NCBI RefSeq assembly: GCF_001742425.1
Contig: NZ_MJEH01000011.1
Coordinates: 124,001-188,000 of the forward strand
Reading direction: 5' to 3'
From: Bacillus solimangrovi
GTDB taxonomy: Bacteria; Bacillota; Bacilli; Bacillales; Bacillaceae_N
Length of the DNA: 64,000 nt
Shown here: one piece after another, positions 63,108 through 64,000 of the stretch
Layout: every line of letters begins with the position of its first letter
How positions within the stretch are numbered: position 1 is the first letter of the stretch
Made by a program: the position numbers and the translations under genes
Notes under the pieces: generated by a model
The model's database searches: none
Told to the model about the DNA's origin: nothing
What the model saw: only the letters and a program-made list of their open reading frames with translations

Positions 63108-63545
63108 TTACTCTTCCCAAACTTTAACTTCTTTCATGATATCACCTGGTTGGATGCGAAGAACTGTATCCATTCCTTCTGTCACCTTACCAAATACTGT
63201 GTGTACACCATCTAGATGTGGTTGTGGCTCATGTACGATAAAGAATTGGCTACCACCAGTATCTTTACCAGCGTGTGCCATTGAAAGTGAACCTACTTCA
63301 TGTTTGTGTGGGTTCCCTTCAGTTTCACATTTGATTGAGTAACCTGGACCACCTGTACCTGTACCGTGTGGGCAACCACCTTGTGCTACGAAACCTGGAA
63401 TGACACGGTGGAATGTTAATCCATCATAATATCCTTCGCTCGCTAATTTTTCGAAGTTAGCTACCGTTCCTGGTGCTTCATTTGGGAAAAATTCGATTTC
63501 GATTTTTTCTCCATTTTCAAAAGAAATCTGTCCTTTTTTAGCCAT
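63108..63545 (-). CDS. ppiB: Peptidyl-prolyl cis-trans isomerase B (cyclophilin)
   Basis: 145 residues. The cyclophilin motifs [33 protein letters not shown] and [12 protein letters not shown] are present. It speeds proline isomerisation in protein folding in the cytoplasm. The synteny ppiB next to lysA is that of B. subtilis. ATG at 63545 has AAAGGAGCGAATTTAG upstream. Confidence 0.95.
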   Translation of the reverse strand: MAKKGQISFENGEKIEIEFFPNEAPGTVANFEKLASEGYYDGLTFHRVIPGFVAQGGCPHGTGTGGPGYSIKCETEGNPHKHEVGSLSMAHAGKDTGGSQFFIVHEPQPHLDGVHTVFGKVTEGMDTVLRIQPGDIMKEVKVWEE

Positions 63546-63706
63546 CTAAATTCGCTCCTTTTATGTATACCTTAATTAACCTATATCACGTACTAACCGG
63601 CACTAAGACACCACTTCTACATTTTAATAGTTGAAGTGGTGATCAGCGTCATTATTAACACGATAAGTTGAACTATATCATATCACATAACACATCATAA
63701 AGTGAA

Positions 63707-63780
63707 ACTTCTAACAGTGAAGATCTTATATCATCATCAACTGATGGTTAGTTAATCTAGCTCAGTAAGGACTGATTATA
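63707..63780 (+). repeat. ATAAA-bounded repeat, copy F (left half only)
   Basis: ATAAAGTGAAACTTC, a weakened left hairpin and ACTGATGGTTAGTT match copy A as far as GGACTGA; then the lysA stop region begins and the right hairpin is missing. Confidence 0.7.
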
Positions 63781-64000
63781 ATGAAAGGTCATATCGTACT
63801 AGATCTTCGTAAGACTCACGTTTAATAACGAGCTTCGCTACTCCATTCTCTACAAAAACTACTGCTGGGCGTGGAATACGATTGTAGTTATTCGCCATTG
63901 AATAACCGTAAGCACCTGTGCAGAATACAGCAAGAACATCGTCACCTTTCACCTTTGGAAGTTCAACGTCCCAAATAAGCATGTCACCCGACTCACAACA
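63776..64000 (-). CDS. lysA: Diaminopimelate decarboxylase, C-terminal part (cut by window edge)
   Basis: The last 74 residues of LysA, which makes lysine from meso-diaminopimelate with PLP. The window edge falls inside the C-E-S-G-D motif that supplies the catalytic Cys from the partner subunit; the rest reads LIWDVELPKVKGDDVLAVFCTGAYGYSMANNYN, the typical end. The stop TAA lies at the truncated repeat copy F. Confidence 0.92.
   Translation of the reverse strand, partial: CCESGDMLIWDVELPKVKGDDVLAVFCTGAYGYSMANNYNRIPRPAVVFVENGVAKLVIKRESYEDLVRYDLSL

Overview
The window comes from a low-GC, endospore-forming Firmicute of the family Bacillaceae. The evidence is an AT-rich sequence, strong AGGAGG-type ribosome binding sites with many TTG and GTG starts, sporulation genes (dacB, a YjcZ-type peptide, a GerPF-type gene, sigma-K-like promoters), and the gene order dacB - ypuI - scpB - scpA - ypuF - ribT - ribH - ribBA - ribE - ribD ... 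ppiB - lysA, which is that of Bacillus subtilis. The species cannot be named from this evidence. No rRNA, tRNA, CRISPR array, integrase or intact transposase gene was seen.

Layout. 0-12.5 kb is a conserved core: the 5' part of dacB, a motAB stator pair and sodF placed between dacB and ypuI, the chromosome condensation genes scpAB, ypuF, and the riboflavin operon (ribD-ribE-ribBA-ribH, with ribT downstream) under an FMN riboswitch. 12.5-63 kb is a long accessory stretch lying between the riboflavin operon and ppiB-lysA. It begins with small, often regulated or decayed genes (12.8-33 kb): a GerPF-like spore gene, a deoxynucleoside kinase, a stand-alone M4-protease propeptide, a cupin, acetyltransferases, VOC proteins, two flavin-reductase paralogues, MapB, AdaA and two pseudogenes. 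It continues with a large secreted GH81 beta-1,3-glucanase (33-36 kb), a FabH copy behind a FapR-like box, LysR/permease and MocR/flavin-oxidase divergent pairs, and an exoenzyme block (44.5-49.7 kb: lipase and two bacillolysins). It ends with an alkyl-sulfatase-like hydrolase plus a linearmycin-type ABC exporter (51-56 kb), a 26-residue amphipathic peptide gene, and a Fur-type feoA-feoB-FeoC-like iron uptake operon (57.5-60.4 kb). 62-64 kb returns to core genes: nitrilase, ppiB and the 3' end of lysA.

How it fits together. The riboflavin operon supplies FMN for flavin enzymes, several of which lie downstream. The exoenzyme genes suggest a saprophyte that degrades beta-glucan, protein and lipid. 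The orphan propeptide at 15.9 kb closely resembles the propeptides of the two complete bacillolysins.

The least explained items are: (i) a repeat family of about 70-183 bp with two hairpins bounded by ATAAA, seven copies in intergenic positions; (ii) the orphan M4 propeptide; (iii) the amphipathic peptide gene at 57.5 kb; (iv) an 80-residue protein resembling ATP synthase subunit c but with Asn where the ion-binding Glu should be. All function names come from reading motifs and recalling families; no database search was run.
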